Shown in pieces: positions 1 to 7,647 of a DNA stretch of 55,623 nt; within the stretch, counting starts at the first letter, position 1; each line of letters opens with the position of its first letter. The notes below the pieces were generated by a model that worked only from the letters and a program-made list of their open reading frames with translations, ran no database searches and was not told where the DNA came from. The DNA lies in NCBI GenBank assembly GCA_023700245.1, contig JAJPRE010000008.1:1-55623 (forward strand). The letters run 5' to 3'. The translations under genes were made by a program, and so were the position numbers. The stretch comes from Candidatus Thalassarchaeaceae archaeon. Lineage in GTDB: Archaea > Thermoplasmatota > Poseidoniia > Poseidoniales > Thalassarchaeaceae.

Positions 1-248
1 AAATTTATAGAAGAATTTCTATAAAATATGATACTTTGATACTGATCTCTGAACTTAGATTTACTCAGATCCAATTGTTTATTTTTTGGCCAAAACTCAG
101 TTTTTGATGAAAAAAGAATTGTATTCTCCATATTAAAGTCTATTTTAATTTTGGACTGAAGTTTTTTAGGTAAATCATTCATTTGGTAATAACTCGCCAC
201 CGGTTCACTGCCAAGTTTCCAATCTACTGGGCGCGTGGAGAAGACCAT
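1..248 (-). CDS. Partial hypothetical protein, 3' part cut off by window edge
   Basis: An uninterrupted minus-strand frame runs from an ATG at 248 to the window edge, giving 82 residues beginning MVFSTRPVDWKLGSEPVASY. In-frame stops lie just upstream of this ATG, so the N-terminus is fixed here and the C-terminus is missing. It follows the PP2C phosphatase on the same strand after about 33 bases, so the two may be co-transcribed. The visible part is hydrophilic and rich in Lys, Ser and Asn, with no signal peptide or membrane segment. I do not recognise the family and assign no function. Confidence 0.5.
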   Translation of the reverse strand, partial: MVFSTRPVDWKLGSEPVASYYQMNDLPKKLQSKIKIDFNMENTILFSSKTEFWPKNKQLDLSKSKFRDQYQSIIFYRNSSIN

Positions 249-281
249 GTCAGGCCATAATCATCATTATATTTTAATTCT

Positions 282-1070
282 TCAAGATAAAAGATTTACC
301 ACTAACGCACTACAATTGTCAGTACTACCTCTAATTATTGCTTCATTGACTATCATATCGACATAATTCTGACTATTACAATCTACGTTTGGTGTCCAAA
401 AACCTTCTTCTTTATGTAATGGATCCCAAACTCCATCACAACATATTAGATAAAAATAATTTGAATCAATTTCTAATGTCATTATATCTGCTGATGATTT
501 ATTTTCATCCCCTATATTTCTCGTTAAACTATTATTTCCAGGAGTTTCTGCAATTTCATGAATTTCTATATATTTCGCCCTTAACATATCTCCAGTTACT
601 GAGTGATCAGATGTCAATAATTCAGCATTATTTCCTTTGACTTTATAGCATCTGGAATCTCCAATGTGGATAAGATCTAAAGATACTGGAATTTTTTTAT
701 CATATGTAGTTACCAATGCTGTAAGCGTGGTCCCAGACTCACCAGATTTCCCTGTAATTGATGCGACTTTATTGTGACAAATGTCAATTAATTTTTTGTA
801 ACGAGAATGCCTATATTTTTTTGAAACCCATCGATCACTATATTTTTTACGAATCATTTTAATTCCTCTAATAAAAGCCTGTGATGCTTCCTGTGATGCT
901 AATTCTCCATTTTTGGTTCCCCCCATTCCATCACATAATATTGCAATTTGAACATCTTTAATCGCAGTACAATGAATATAGTCTTCATCCTTGTCTCTTT
1001 TGCCAGTAAGTGATGCGCCAAACATGCCTGATGTGCCTTGAATGATTACTCTGTTCTCATCCTCAGTCAC
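282..1070 (-). CDS. PP2C-family serine/threonine protein phosphatase
   Basis: A 262-residue soluble protein with the PP2C (PPM) motifs in order: GKRDKDEDYI near residue 23, the metal-binding AILCDGMGG around residue 47, a GESGTTLTALV segment, IGDSRCYKV, LTSDHSVTG, LTRNIGDE and the late LICCDGVWD. The aspartates of the bimetal centre are all present, so it should be an active Mn/Mg-dependent phosphoserine/phosphothreonine phosphatase. The length fits a stand-alone catalytic domain. The start is a GTG at 1070. It overlaps the stop of a possible small upstream ORF by four bases (GTGA), which suggests translational coupling. No partner kinase is visible here, though the truncated gene downstream could belong to the same unit. 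Family certain, target unknown. Confidence 0.88.
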   Translation of the reverse strand: MTEDENRVIIQGTSGMFGASLTGKRDKDEDYIHCTAIKDVQIAILCDGMGGTKNGELASQEASQAFIRGIKMIRKKYSDRWVSKKYRHSRYKKLIDICHNKVASITGKSGESGTTLTALVTTYDKKIPVSLDLIHIGDSRCYKVKGNNAELLTSDHSVTGDMLRAKYIEIHEIAETPGNNSLTRNIGDENKSSADIMTLEIDSNYFYLICCDGVWDPLHKEEGFWTPNVDCNSQNYVDMIVNEAIIRGSTDNCSALVVNLLS

Positions 1071-1192
1071 TTTTTCTCACCTAAATTTTCTAATAATAAT
1101 CTAAACTCAAATACAGATTCAAAACCATCTATGTATTCTTTTGAACCATCATTGGAGAGAACTCTATTCTCTCCTAAATTCATTGTCGGCAT
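1067..1192 (-). CDS. Possible small protein (41 aa) upstream of the PP2C gene
   Basis: A minus-strand frame from an ATG at 1192 encodes 41 residues, beginning MPTMNLGENRVLSNDGSKEY and ending LLLENLGEKK. Its TGA overlaps the GTG of the phosphatase as GTGA, the arrangement seen at coupled operon genes elsewhere in this window. Composition is ordinary for a soluble protein. A perfect 8-bp inverted repeat (1154-1161 with 1167-1174) lies inside the frame, so the region could instead be a structured leader. I do not recognise the peptide. Confidence 0.4.
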   Translation of the reverse strand: MPTMNLGENRVLSNDGSKEYIDGFESVFEFRLLLENLGEKK

Positions 1193-1209
1193 TATTCGTT
1201 GTACGAATA
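1193..1209. promoter_or_regulatory. Perfect 7-bp inverted repeat upstream of the PP2C unit
   Basis: TATTCGT and ACGAATA form a perfect inverted repeat around a 3-base spacer (TGT), immediately upstream of the ATG at 1192. The position suits an operator or a start-proximal hairpin. Function is inferred from position only. Confidence 0.3.
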
Positions 1210-1312
1210 TTTTGATTTAACTGTTACATAGATTTATTGATTTTCGTATAAATTCATAATAGTTTTAACCAATATGTTCAGTAAGCACCACCTGTACGGA
1301 GTAATGAGTTAG

Positions 1313-2278
1313 ATGACAGACTACATTCAAGATTTTAAATCAAAAATTGATGAAGGATCTGTAAGAAAAGACTTTCCAGAGATAACAGATACTGAAATTC
1401 CTGTCTGGCAAGGCAACCCTTCATTCCTTTCGATGGCTGATAAATATATTTTAGCCCTACTAGTCTTTGGTTTACATATTTTATTTTTCATTGCAGAACA
1501 ATTTGATTCTCCCGAAGGAGATGGCCAGCTTAATGCAATAGTTAGTTTAATGAGGGCCATAATTGATATTTCTGGAACTATGGGCTTTGTTATTGCAGTC
1601 TTTTTTCTCGCAAAAATAAATCATTATGCAAATTTCTCTACTTCTGGTAGGTGGACAACAACTTGGTTAGTCATAACCGGATTAGTTCCATTTACGTGGT
1701 ATGCAATGGATGTTGCTTCAATGATTGGAGGTTTCGTTGGTTCCGATTTTGATAATCCATTACCAGCCTGGAATAACCTGTGGTTCCTACCTTTAGGAAT
1801 CATTTCTAGTTCTATGATGATAATTCTGACTTTAATATATCAACATGCATTCCAATATGCAATAACTGATCGTAGAATTCATATTCGTAAAAGCTTTTTA
1901 ATTGTAAATTCAAGTGTTCATGGGATTGCCTTTGATAAAGTAGAGAATTTGAAAGCCAATCCTCCAATACTTGGGCGAATATTTGGTTTCGGTAATGTGC
2001 ATATTCTAACAGCATCAGGACTTGGACTTCAACAAGATTCCTTTGGCTCAAGTGTAGGTGTTGGCCAAGAATTAACCAATGGAGCCCCAGGTATTGTGAA
2101 AAAAATATTTTCATTAATGTTTGGATGGGTTACTAAACAACGTCAAAGAACTACAGTGGCACAGGATCCTGCCGATTGCCTTTATGGGGTTAGAAACCCA
2201 ATGAAAATTTACAGATTAATTAATGAACTCATGGATGTTAACAACACTCTTGCTCAAAATAATGGTGATTCAGAATAA
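1313..2278 (+). CDS. Membrane protein with bacterial PH-like (bPH2/YdbS-type) domain
   Basis: A 321-residue protein. A hydrophilic N-terminus of about 40 residues is followed by hydrophobic stretches near residues 43-62, 83-104, 118-140 and 158-178. Next comes a soluble segment beginning AITDRRIHIRKSFL with IAFDKVENLKANPP and IFGFGNVHILTAS. This is the pattern of the bPH2 (YdbS/YdbT) domain, which usually sits beside membrane helices: a TDRRI strand, a hydrophobic ligand-facing segment and a final GNVxI strand. A GGAG lies about 13 bases before the ATG. The TPR-like protein and TruA follow on the same strand. Membrane-associated function is likely but the ligand is unknown. Confidence 0.7.
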   Translation: MTDYIQDFKSKIDEGSVRKDFPEITDTEIPVWQGNPSFLSMADKYILALLVFGLHILFFIAEQFDSPEGDGQLNAIVSLMRAIIDISGTMGFVIAVFFLAKINHYANFSTSGRWTTTWLVITGLVPFTWYAMDVASMIGGFVGSDFDNPLPAWNNLWFLPLGIISSSMMIILTLIYQHAFQYAITDRRIHIRKSFLIVNSSVHGIAFDKVENLKANPPILGRIFGFGNVHILTASGLGLQQDSFGSSVGVGQELTNGAPGIVKKIFSLMFGWVTKQRQRTTVAQDPADCLYGVRNPMKIYRLINELMDVNNTLAQNNGDSE

Positions 2279-2339
2279 TCACAAAAAGCGTATCGTTCAT
2301 AACCTAATGTCTTCCGACATGGAGACAAGGGGTATCCAA

Positions 2340-2888
2340 ATGACCGAAGAAGACATATTAACGCAAGCAGCACAATGCATAACACAAGGCAATTTTATGG
2401 GCGCTATGGAGATTTTTGAATCTTATATAGCTGCAAATTCAAATGATCCTTCCGGATACCACGGATGGGCTGAAGCAGCAATGTTTGAAATCCAAGAAAA
2501 TGGTAACATGGATGATAAAGGAAATGATAGAATCAATGAAGGTAAGATTCAATCATACCTTAGAAAAGCAGCTGGACTTGATTCAGATAATGCAGAATAT
2601 TTAGCATCTTATGCAAATGCACTCATTGAATTCGACAGAGTTCCAATGGCAATAAGGGAATTTCAAAAACTAAGGGCACTGGGTGAAAAATCTGATGATG
2701 TAGATGTTTCATTCCATCTTTATGAAGCCGCTAGGATGTTAATCGATTCTATCAATCTTAAAACAAATTTCGATCGTAGCGAACAATTCGCTAGGCAATA
2801 TACCCCTATTGCAATTGAATTTGCTATTCTGGGATTAGGATTCACTTCAATTGAAGAAGCAATGGAATACATCGCAACTGAGGAATAA
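2340..2888 (+). CDS. TPR-like repeat protein
   Basis: I start this at the ATG at 2340 (MTEEDILTQAAQCIT, 182 aa). The longer frame from 2223 overlaps the preceding gene and its extra residues look non-coding. The protein is helical and acidic with repeat-like units: FMGAMEIFESYIAANSNDPSGYHGWAEA, then RKAAGLDSDNAEYLASYANA and LIEFDRVPMAIREFQKL. These match the spacing and small/aromatic pattern of tetratricopeptide repeats. It has no signal peptide. It sits between the bPH2 membrane protein and TruA on the same strand and probably acts as a protein-interaction scaffold. The repeat call is by eye and moderate. Confidence 0.55.
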   Translation: MTEEDILTQAAQCITQGNFMGAMEIFESYIAANSNDPSGYHGWAEAAMFEIQENGNMDDKGNDRINEGKIQSYLRKAAGLDSDNAEYLASYANALIEFDRVPMAIREFQKLRALGEKSDDVDVSFHLYEAARMLIDSINLKTNFDRSEQFARQYTPIAIEFAILGLGFTSIEEAMEYIATEE

Positions 2889-2901
2889 GGGGGAGACATT
2901 T

Positions 2902-3783
2902 TTGTCCAGCGGCCGTGTTATGGTCGCATTTGGGTATCATGGAGATTCATTCCATGGTTCTCAAATCCAACCAGATATTAGGACTGTTGAAGGCTCTCTA
3001 CAAAAAGCACTCAAAAGATTGACTTGGTGGTCAGAAGGCTGTTTAGAAATTTGTAGCCGCACTGACGCAGGCGTTAGCGTAAGGATGAATTTAGCCTGCA
3101 TTAGCCTACCAAGTTCAGTGTCTGAAAAAGTAAGTCATAAATCTATGGTGAGGGCAATTAATGATCAATTACCTGTTGGTATGGTAATTTGGCATATGCA
3201 CAATGTACCTAAATTAACTAGGAGTAGAAAAGCAAACTCTAGGCATTATATTTATCGTTTAGGAACTATAGAAGAATGGCCGTTAAATCCAGATTTGGAA
3301 TTAATGAAGTCAGCATGTTCAATAATTGAAGGGAGAAATAATTTTACAAACTTGTGTAAATTAGAGGGCGACCTCAATCCGGATAGAATCATTGATGAAT
3401 GTTCTCCCTGGATTGACTCAAATGGAAAAATAATCGGAATTTCTGTAAAAGCAAGGGCATTTTTGTGGAATCAAGTTAGGAGAATAGCATCTGCAATAGC
3501 AGGTGTGGTTTCAGGTCGTGTTTCTTTGGATGAATTACAATCTGCGCTCTCCAATCCTCATATTCCTGTAGACTTAGGTAGGGCTAATTCTGATGGTTTG
3601 ATATTATGGGCTATTTCACATGATGAAATTGATAATTTAGTTGTATCAGATTTTCCAGAAAATATGTATTTCACCCCTAGGCCAGAAGACCATAGGGAGT
3701 ATTTTCGCTGGTTGTCTTTACTAAAATATGAGACTGCAGCATTTTTAGAGAGGCAATGGTTAGTCAGAATTAAATTAGATTAA
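2902..3783 (+). CDS. truA: tRNA pseudouridine synthase TruA
   Basis: TruA converts uridines in the tRNA anticodon stem-loop (positions 38-40 in characterised enzymes) to pseudouridine. The N-terminal VAFGYHGDSFHGSQIQP and the catalytic ICSRTDAGVSV, with its essential Asp, are characteristic. Further motifs are KANSRHYIYRLG, the FTNLCK region and FLWNQVRRIASAIAGVV near the C-terminus. I choose a TTG at 2902 because GGGGGAG at 2889-2895 lies six bases upstream. This gives 293 residues, and the next in-frame ATG is 2920. The gene begins 13 bases after the TPR-like gene. Its 3' end overlaps the convergent riboflavin kinase gene by 14 bases. Confidence 0.9.
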   Translation: MSSGRVMVAFGYHGDSFHGSQIQPDIRTVEGSLQKALKRLTWWSEGCLEICSRTDAGVSVRMNLACISLPSSVSEKVSHKSMVRAINDQLPVGMVIWHMHNVPKLTRSRKANSRHYIYRLGTIEEWPLNPDLELMKSACSIIEGRNNFTNLCKLEGDLNPDRIIDECSPWIDSNGKIIGISVKARAFLWNQVRRIASAIAGVVSGRVSLDELQSALSNPHIPVDLGRANSDGLILWAISHDEIDNLVVSDFPENMYFTPRPEDHREYFRWLSLLKYETAAFLERQWLVRIKLD

Positions 3784-4252
3784 TATGGATCTCGTCACCA
3801 TCTTTACAAGGAAGACTTTCCCTTAGGAAAGAGGTCGATATTATTTCAGCAGTTTTTATATGTCTTGTTAAATCCGGAATCAAAATTGCACAATCAATCC
3901 ATTTTACTTTATCTTTAGAAATTTTGGCACGAAATGCCGTGGCACCTCCAAATGATTTACCATCTCTTTCAAAACCATTTATTCTATGGGATTCAGGTCC
4001 GTTTTTGGATTCACCTTCGTCTAATCCAGAAATTATTCTTAATGTCTTGTAATCCAATATACTATCTTGAAAAAGATCAACATTCAAAGTCCCTGGCCAT
4101 GCGCTATTTTCTAATACTGATTTAAATTGATTTTGATAATGTTGTTGAGCCATAAAAATGTGGGCCCTACCAAGTCCACTAGAAACCTCGCCCCGTAGCT
4201 TCATGGGCTTCTCAGAGAAATCTCCCTCATAAGGTTCGGCATTATTATTCAT
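3770..4252 (-). CDS. ribK: CTP-dependent riboflavin kinase (archaeal RibK)
   Basis: A 160-residue protein of the DUF120/RibK family. This archaeal enzyme phosphorylates riboflavin to FMN with CTP rather than ATP. Visible motifs are LRGEVSSGLGRAHIFM, the PGTLNVDL strand, FGGATAFRAKI and the C-terminal LPCKDGDEIHINLI. The stand-alone length is normal; an N-terminal HTH domain present in some archaeal homologues is absent. The ATG at 4252 overlaps the upstream stop as ATGA, so the two genes are coupled. The longer frame reaching 4288 is not needed. FMN would serve flavoenzymes such as the luciferase-like monooxygenase of this window, although the two are not linked. Confidence 0.9.
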   Translation of the reverse strand: MNNNAEPYEGDFSEKPMKLRGEVSSGLGRAHIFMAQQHYQNQFKSVLENSAWPGTLNVDLFQDSILDYKTLRIISGLDEGESKNGPESHRINGFERDGKSFGGATAFRAKISKDKVKWIDCAILIPDLTRHIKTAEIISTSFLRESLPCKDGDEIHINLI

Positions 4253-5127
4253 AATGAGAACACTTGTTGTTCTGTCAGTACTTTCCATCCTAATGCGCTT
4301 ATGGTCGATGCTTCTTTTGAAGATGTGTTTAATGCTGGGTTAGTATGATTCAGGTGAAAGAAAAATATTTCTACATCATTTTTAACTCGTTTTCCTAATC
4401 TATTCAAAGTTTCAACAATTGTGGGGTGAGGTATTTCTGTCATGTCTCTGCCACCAAGTTCATTTTTATCCCAAAATGTACCATCAATCAATGCATAATC
4501 AATTTTTAATTTTACAAACCATTCCCTTATTGTATTGCATTCATGCATTTCTAGTGTTTCTATCCAATTATCATGATCGGGTAAGAATAGTAAGGAACGA
4601 TGCTTCCCTCTTATTATAATCGCATGAGTATCTGAATAATCATCCCTATGAGGCACCTTTATGAATTCTAATTTAAATCCACACCCGATTGAAGGATAAA
4701 ATAAATTGTTCGAATCGATCTCTAAAGCATCAAAAGGTGATAATAATTCTCTTTTCTCCAAATTTTTAATTGAAGCTTTACTGGCATAAAATGGCATTCT
4801 TCTGACGTCCATAACCTCTTTACCAAATTGTCCCAATCCATCAATATGGCCAAGATGGACATGTGTTATGCTAACTGTATCAGGAATTCTTATCTCTTTA
4901 CTATCCATTTTATTCGACCAAAGATTGAGTTGTTCGGCAATATTTCTTCCAACTTCGATAAGATGTAGACTATCATCGATACCCCTTACTCCACAAGATA
5001 CAGCGCTTCTTCGTAATGTGTGATTGATATGCGCAGAAATACAATTTTCACATGAGCATCCTGTTTGAGGAACTCCTCCATCCTGTGCAATTCCAAGAAT
5101 TGTCACCTCTATAAATTCACTTTTCAT
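4249..5127 (-). CDS. PqqB-like metallo-beta-lactamase-fold hydrolase
   Basis: A 292-residue protein that opens with VTILGIAQDGGVPQTGCSCENC, typical of PqqB-like MBL-fold proteins; the CxCxxC cluster may bind a structural metal. The metal motif reads THVHLGHIDGLG, so the usual Asp of HxHxDH is Gly. Later candidate ligands are VPHRDDYSDTHA, LLFLPDHDNW and FFHLNHTNP. From memory this Gly variant recurs in a PqqB-like subgroup outside true PQQ clusters, and no other pqq gene is present. A PQQ role is therefore unsupported, and a hydrolase or oxidoreductase of unknown substrate is likelier. It is upstream of and coupled to ribK. Confidence 0.75.
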   Translation of the reverse strand: MKSEFIEVTILGIAQDGGVPQTGCSCENCISAHINHTLRRSAVSCGVRGIDDSLHLIEVGRNIAEQLNLWSNKMDSKEIRIPDTVSITHVHLGHIDGLGQFGKEVMDVRRMPFYASKASIKNLEKRELLSPFDALEIDSNNLFYPSIGCGFKLEFIKVPHRDDYSDTHAIIIRGKHRSLLFLPDHDNWIETLEMHECNTIREWFVKLKIDYALIDGTFWDKNELGGRDMTEIPHPTIVETLNRLGKRVKNDVEIFFFHLNHTNPALNTSSKEASTISALGWKVLTEQQVFSL

Positions 5128-5220
5128 AAAATGGGGAAAGGCTATCGGAAATTAAATTCATTCATTATTTTGTAAGAATTCTTCCGATGGAGCAAAAAAC
5201 AGTAACCATGTTTGGGCATC

Positions 5221-6399
5221 ATGGTAGCGGACATGTCGTGGATGCGCGAAAGGTATGAGCAACTTCAATCACAGGGCCTGAATTGGAATCCTCCAACGTT
5301 AGAATCTGCTAGCGAATCAAGATGCATGATGGATGGAAAAGAAATAATTATGCTATCATCAAACAATTATCTTAACTTGACAACACATCCTAAAGTCATA
5401 CAAGCTTCAATAGAAGCAACAAAAAAATATGGCGTAGGTTCTGGTTCAGTGAGGGCTATAGCAGGCACCTTGGATCTGCACTTAGAAGCTGAGAAAATTT
5501 GTGCAGAATTCAAAGAAGTCGAGGCAGCGTTAATTTATTCTGCAGGATATACGGCTAATGTCGGCCTCATTCCTACACTTGTTAAAGGATCTGATGATGT
5601 CATAATATCCGATGAATTAAATCATGGCTCGATCATCGATGGTGTAAGATTGACTAAAGCATCTAGGGCAGTTTATTCTCACAATGACATGGGCGCACTT
5701 GAAAATGTTCTAAATAATCATAAGGATTCAGATAGAAAATTGATAATAACTGATGGAGTTTTCAGTATGGATGGAGATATTGCTCCTCTTGATGAAATAA
5801 CCAACTTAGCGGAAGAGCATGATGCTATGATATTCGTCGATGATTGTCATGGTGAAGGCGTTCTTGGAGGAGGGAGGGGAATTGTCTCTCATTTTGGCCT
5901 TCAAGGTAGGGTGAATTTTGAAGTTGGCTCATATTCCAAAGCTTTAGGAGTCCAAGGCGGAATTCTAGCAGGAAGTGAAGATGTTCGTAATCATGCTCTG
6001 AATCATAGCAGATCATGGTTACTCTCTGGAAGTCAACCTCCTGGAGTAGCGGCTGCACAAAAAGCATCCATTGAAGTATTAATGTCTGAACCAGAACATG
6101 TTGAAAAACTTTGGAAAAATACTAATTATTTCCGTAAAGAATTAACGTCACTAGGTTTTGATACAGGGGTAAGTACGACCCCCATCATTCCTGTTATGTG
6201 TGGTGAAAGTATCACTGCTCAGAATCTATCTAAAGAATTACGTAAAGAAGGAGTCATGGTTGGTGCTATTGTTTTTCCCATGGTTGCAGCCAATAAAGCT
6301 AGAGTCAGAACTCAAATGTCATCAGGCATTTCTCGTAATGATCTTGACTTGGTGTTATCCGCTTTTGAAAAATGTGGGAAGAAAATTGGATTAATTTAA
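5221..6399 (+). CDS. kbl: Glycine C-acetyltransferase (2-amino-3-ketobutyrate CoA ligase)
   Basis: A PLP-dependent alpha-oxoamine synthase. It interconverts glycine plus acetyl-CoA with 2-amino-3-ketobutyrate in threonine catabolism. Motifs: SSNNYLNLTTHPKV, VRAIAGTLDLHLEAE, DELNHGSIIDGVRLTKA, IITDGVFSMDGDIAPLDEI, FVDDCHGEGVLGGGRG and the PLP-lysine segment VGSYSKALGVQGG. The pattern resembles the KBL/AONS-like enzyme known from Thermus, including the C-terminal KKIGLI. The paralogue 8-amino-7-oxononanoate synthase cannot be excluded, but no biotin gene is nearby, nor is a threonine dehydrogenase. An in-frame TTG lies at 5212 and an ATG at 5233; I use the ATG at 5221. A T-rich stretch follows the stop and could terminate transcription. 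Confidence 0.82.
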   Translation: MVADMSWMRERYEQLQSQGLNWNPPTLESASESRCMMDGKEIIMLSSNNYLNLTTHPKVIQASIEATKKYGVGSGSVRAIAGTLDLHLEAEKICAEFKEVEAALIYSAGYTANVGLIPTLVKGSDDVIISDELNHGSIIDGVRLTKASRAVYSHNDMGALENVLNNHKDSDRKLIITDGVFSMDGDIAPLDEITNLAEEHDAMIFVDDCHGEGVLGGGRGIVSHFGLQGRVNFEVGSYSKALGVQGGILAGSEDVRNHALNHSRSWLLSGSQPPGVAAAQKASIEVLMSEPEHVEKLWKNTNYFRKELTSLGFDTGVSTTPIIPVMCGESITAQNLSKELRKEGVMVGAIVFPMVAANKARVRTQMSSGISRNDLDLVLSAFEKCGKKIGLI

Positions 6400-6478
6400 T
6401 TATTTTTCTTATAATTTTATGTAATTACTATCGGAGATATTATCACCCAATCTCTTTCAGAGATGAATCTGAGATTAC

Positions 6479-7645
6479 ATGGCCGATGAAGAAGACTTGT
6501 TCACAATTACAAAAAATCATCTTGATTCAGGTATGAGGGGCATACCTGTTGGGACTTGCCAAACCTCTTACGTGGATCCTATAGAAGGAGTACACTATGT
6601 CGGATATCCAGTTGGAGATTTAGCAAATTTAGAAGAAGAAGATGTTATATATTTACTTCTTAACAAGCATTTACCTAATCCTGAAGAATCTGCAGCATTC
6701 CGTGCAGAACTTACTCATAGGGCTGAAGAAATTCCAACTGGGGCGCTTAGAGTATTGGAGTCTTTAACTCCAGGGAGCGGGCATCCAATGGATTGGCTTT
6801 CTATTGGAATTATGGCCCTTGGGGCGGCCGATACTACTGGTGATGTAAGGATAGATTCTATGAATCTAATAGCTAGAATGCCAGAACTTATGGCAAGAAT
6901 ATTTCTATTAAGGGGGGGTAAGAAGCAAGAACTCAAGCCGCGAAAACCAGAACTTGGTTTAGTCGAAAACTTCGTTCATATGTTAGGTGTTGATGGTGAA
7001 GAAGCAGAAAAGATGACCCGAGTCCTAAAATTCTTCTTTATACTACATATGGATCATGGTGGAGGAAATTTATCTACCTTTTCAGGAAAAGCAGTTGCAT
7101 CAGGCAGAGCATCCGTATATGCTTCACTCGCAAGTGCAATGAATGCTTTATCAGGGCCACTTCATGGCAGGGCTAACCAATCTTGTCTGGAATTTGTACA
7201 ACGAATTGGAACATCGGATCACAAAGAAATTGAGGATTTCGTACGTGCAGAGTTAGCAGCCCGTAGGCCGATTTACGGATTTGGGCATGGAGTATTGAGG
7301 GCAGAAGATCCACGAGCAAGATTACTGATTGAATTGGGATCTGAAATTTGCCCCGATGATTCAAACTTTAAAATTGCTAAGTCACTAAGAGAAGTAGTCC
7401 CTAATATATTAAAAGAAATACCAAAAATTAGTAATCCTTATCCTAATGTAGATTTAGCAAGCGGTAGCTTATTACATTCTGTTGGATTTAGAAAGCCAGA
7501 TTACTATACTACATTTTTTGGTTGGGCAAGGGTAGCTGGAATATCTGCTCAAATAATGGATGAAAGAAATGCAAGAGGCGGCCGTGGTACGCCAATTTAT
7601 CGACCAAAATATATTGCTAAAAACCAACCAGAAAGAAGAATTTAA
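6479..7645 (+). CDS. gltA: Citrate synthase
   Basis: Condenses oxaloacetate and acetyl-CoA to citrate, the entry step of the TCA cycle. The 388-residue length fits prokaryotic citrate synthases. Active-site segments: FFILHMDHGGGNLSTF, the catalytic His region SGPLHGRANQ, RPIYGFGHGVLRAEDPRA and the catalytic Asp in NPYPNVDLASG. The Arg-rich C-terminus DERNARGGRGTPIYRP contains the usual citrate-binding region. The ATG at 6479 is preceded by GAGATT. A short inverted repeat (AATCTC/GAGATT-like) lies in the 79-base leader. Only two bases separate its stop from the convergent glycerophosphodiesterase gene. Methylcitrate synthase is an alternative but no prp genes are present. Confidence 0.9.
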   Translation: MADEEDLFTITKNHLDSGMRGIPVGTCQTSYVDPIEGVHYVGYPVGDLANLEEEDVIYLLLNKHLPNPEESAAFRAELTHRAEEIPTGALRVLESLTPGSGHPMDWLSIGIMALGAADTTGDVRIDSMNLIARMPELMARIFLLRGGKKQELKPRKPELGLVENFVHMLGVDGEEAEKMTRVLKFFFILHMDHGGGNLSTFSGKAVASGRASVYASLASAMNALSGPLHGRANQSCLEFVQRIGTSDHKEIEDFVRAELAARRPIYGFGHGVLRAEDPRARLLIELGSEICPDDSNFKIAKSLREVVPNILKEIPKISNPYPNVDLASGSLLHSVGFRKPDYYTTFFGWARVAGISAQIMDERNARGGRGTPIYRPKYIAKNQPERRI

Positions 7646-7647
7646 TT

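Noticed and set aside
2223-2339. N-terminal extension of the TPR-like protein
   Set aside because: Overlaps the bPH2 gene and lacks protein-like features; the ATG at 2340 suffices.
4249-5127. PqqB in a PQQ pathway
   Set aside because: No pqqA, C, D or E is nearby and the metal motif differs.
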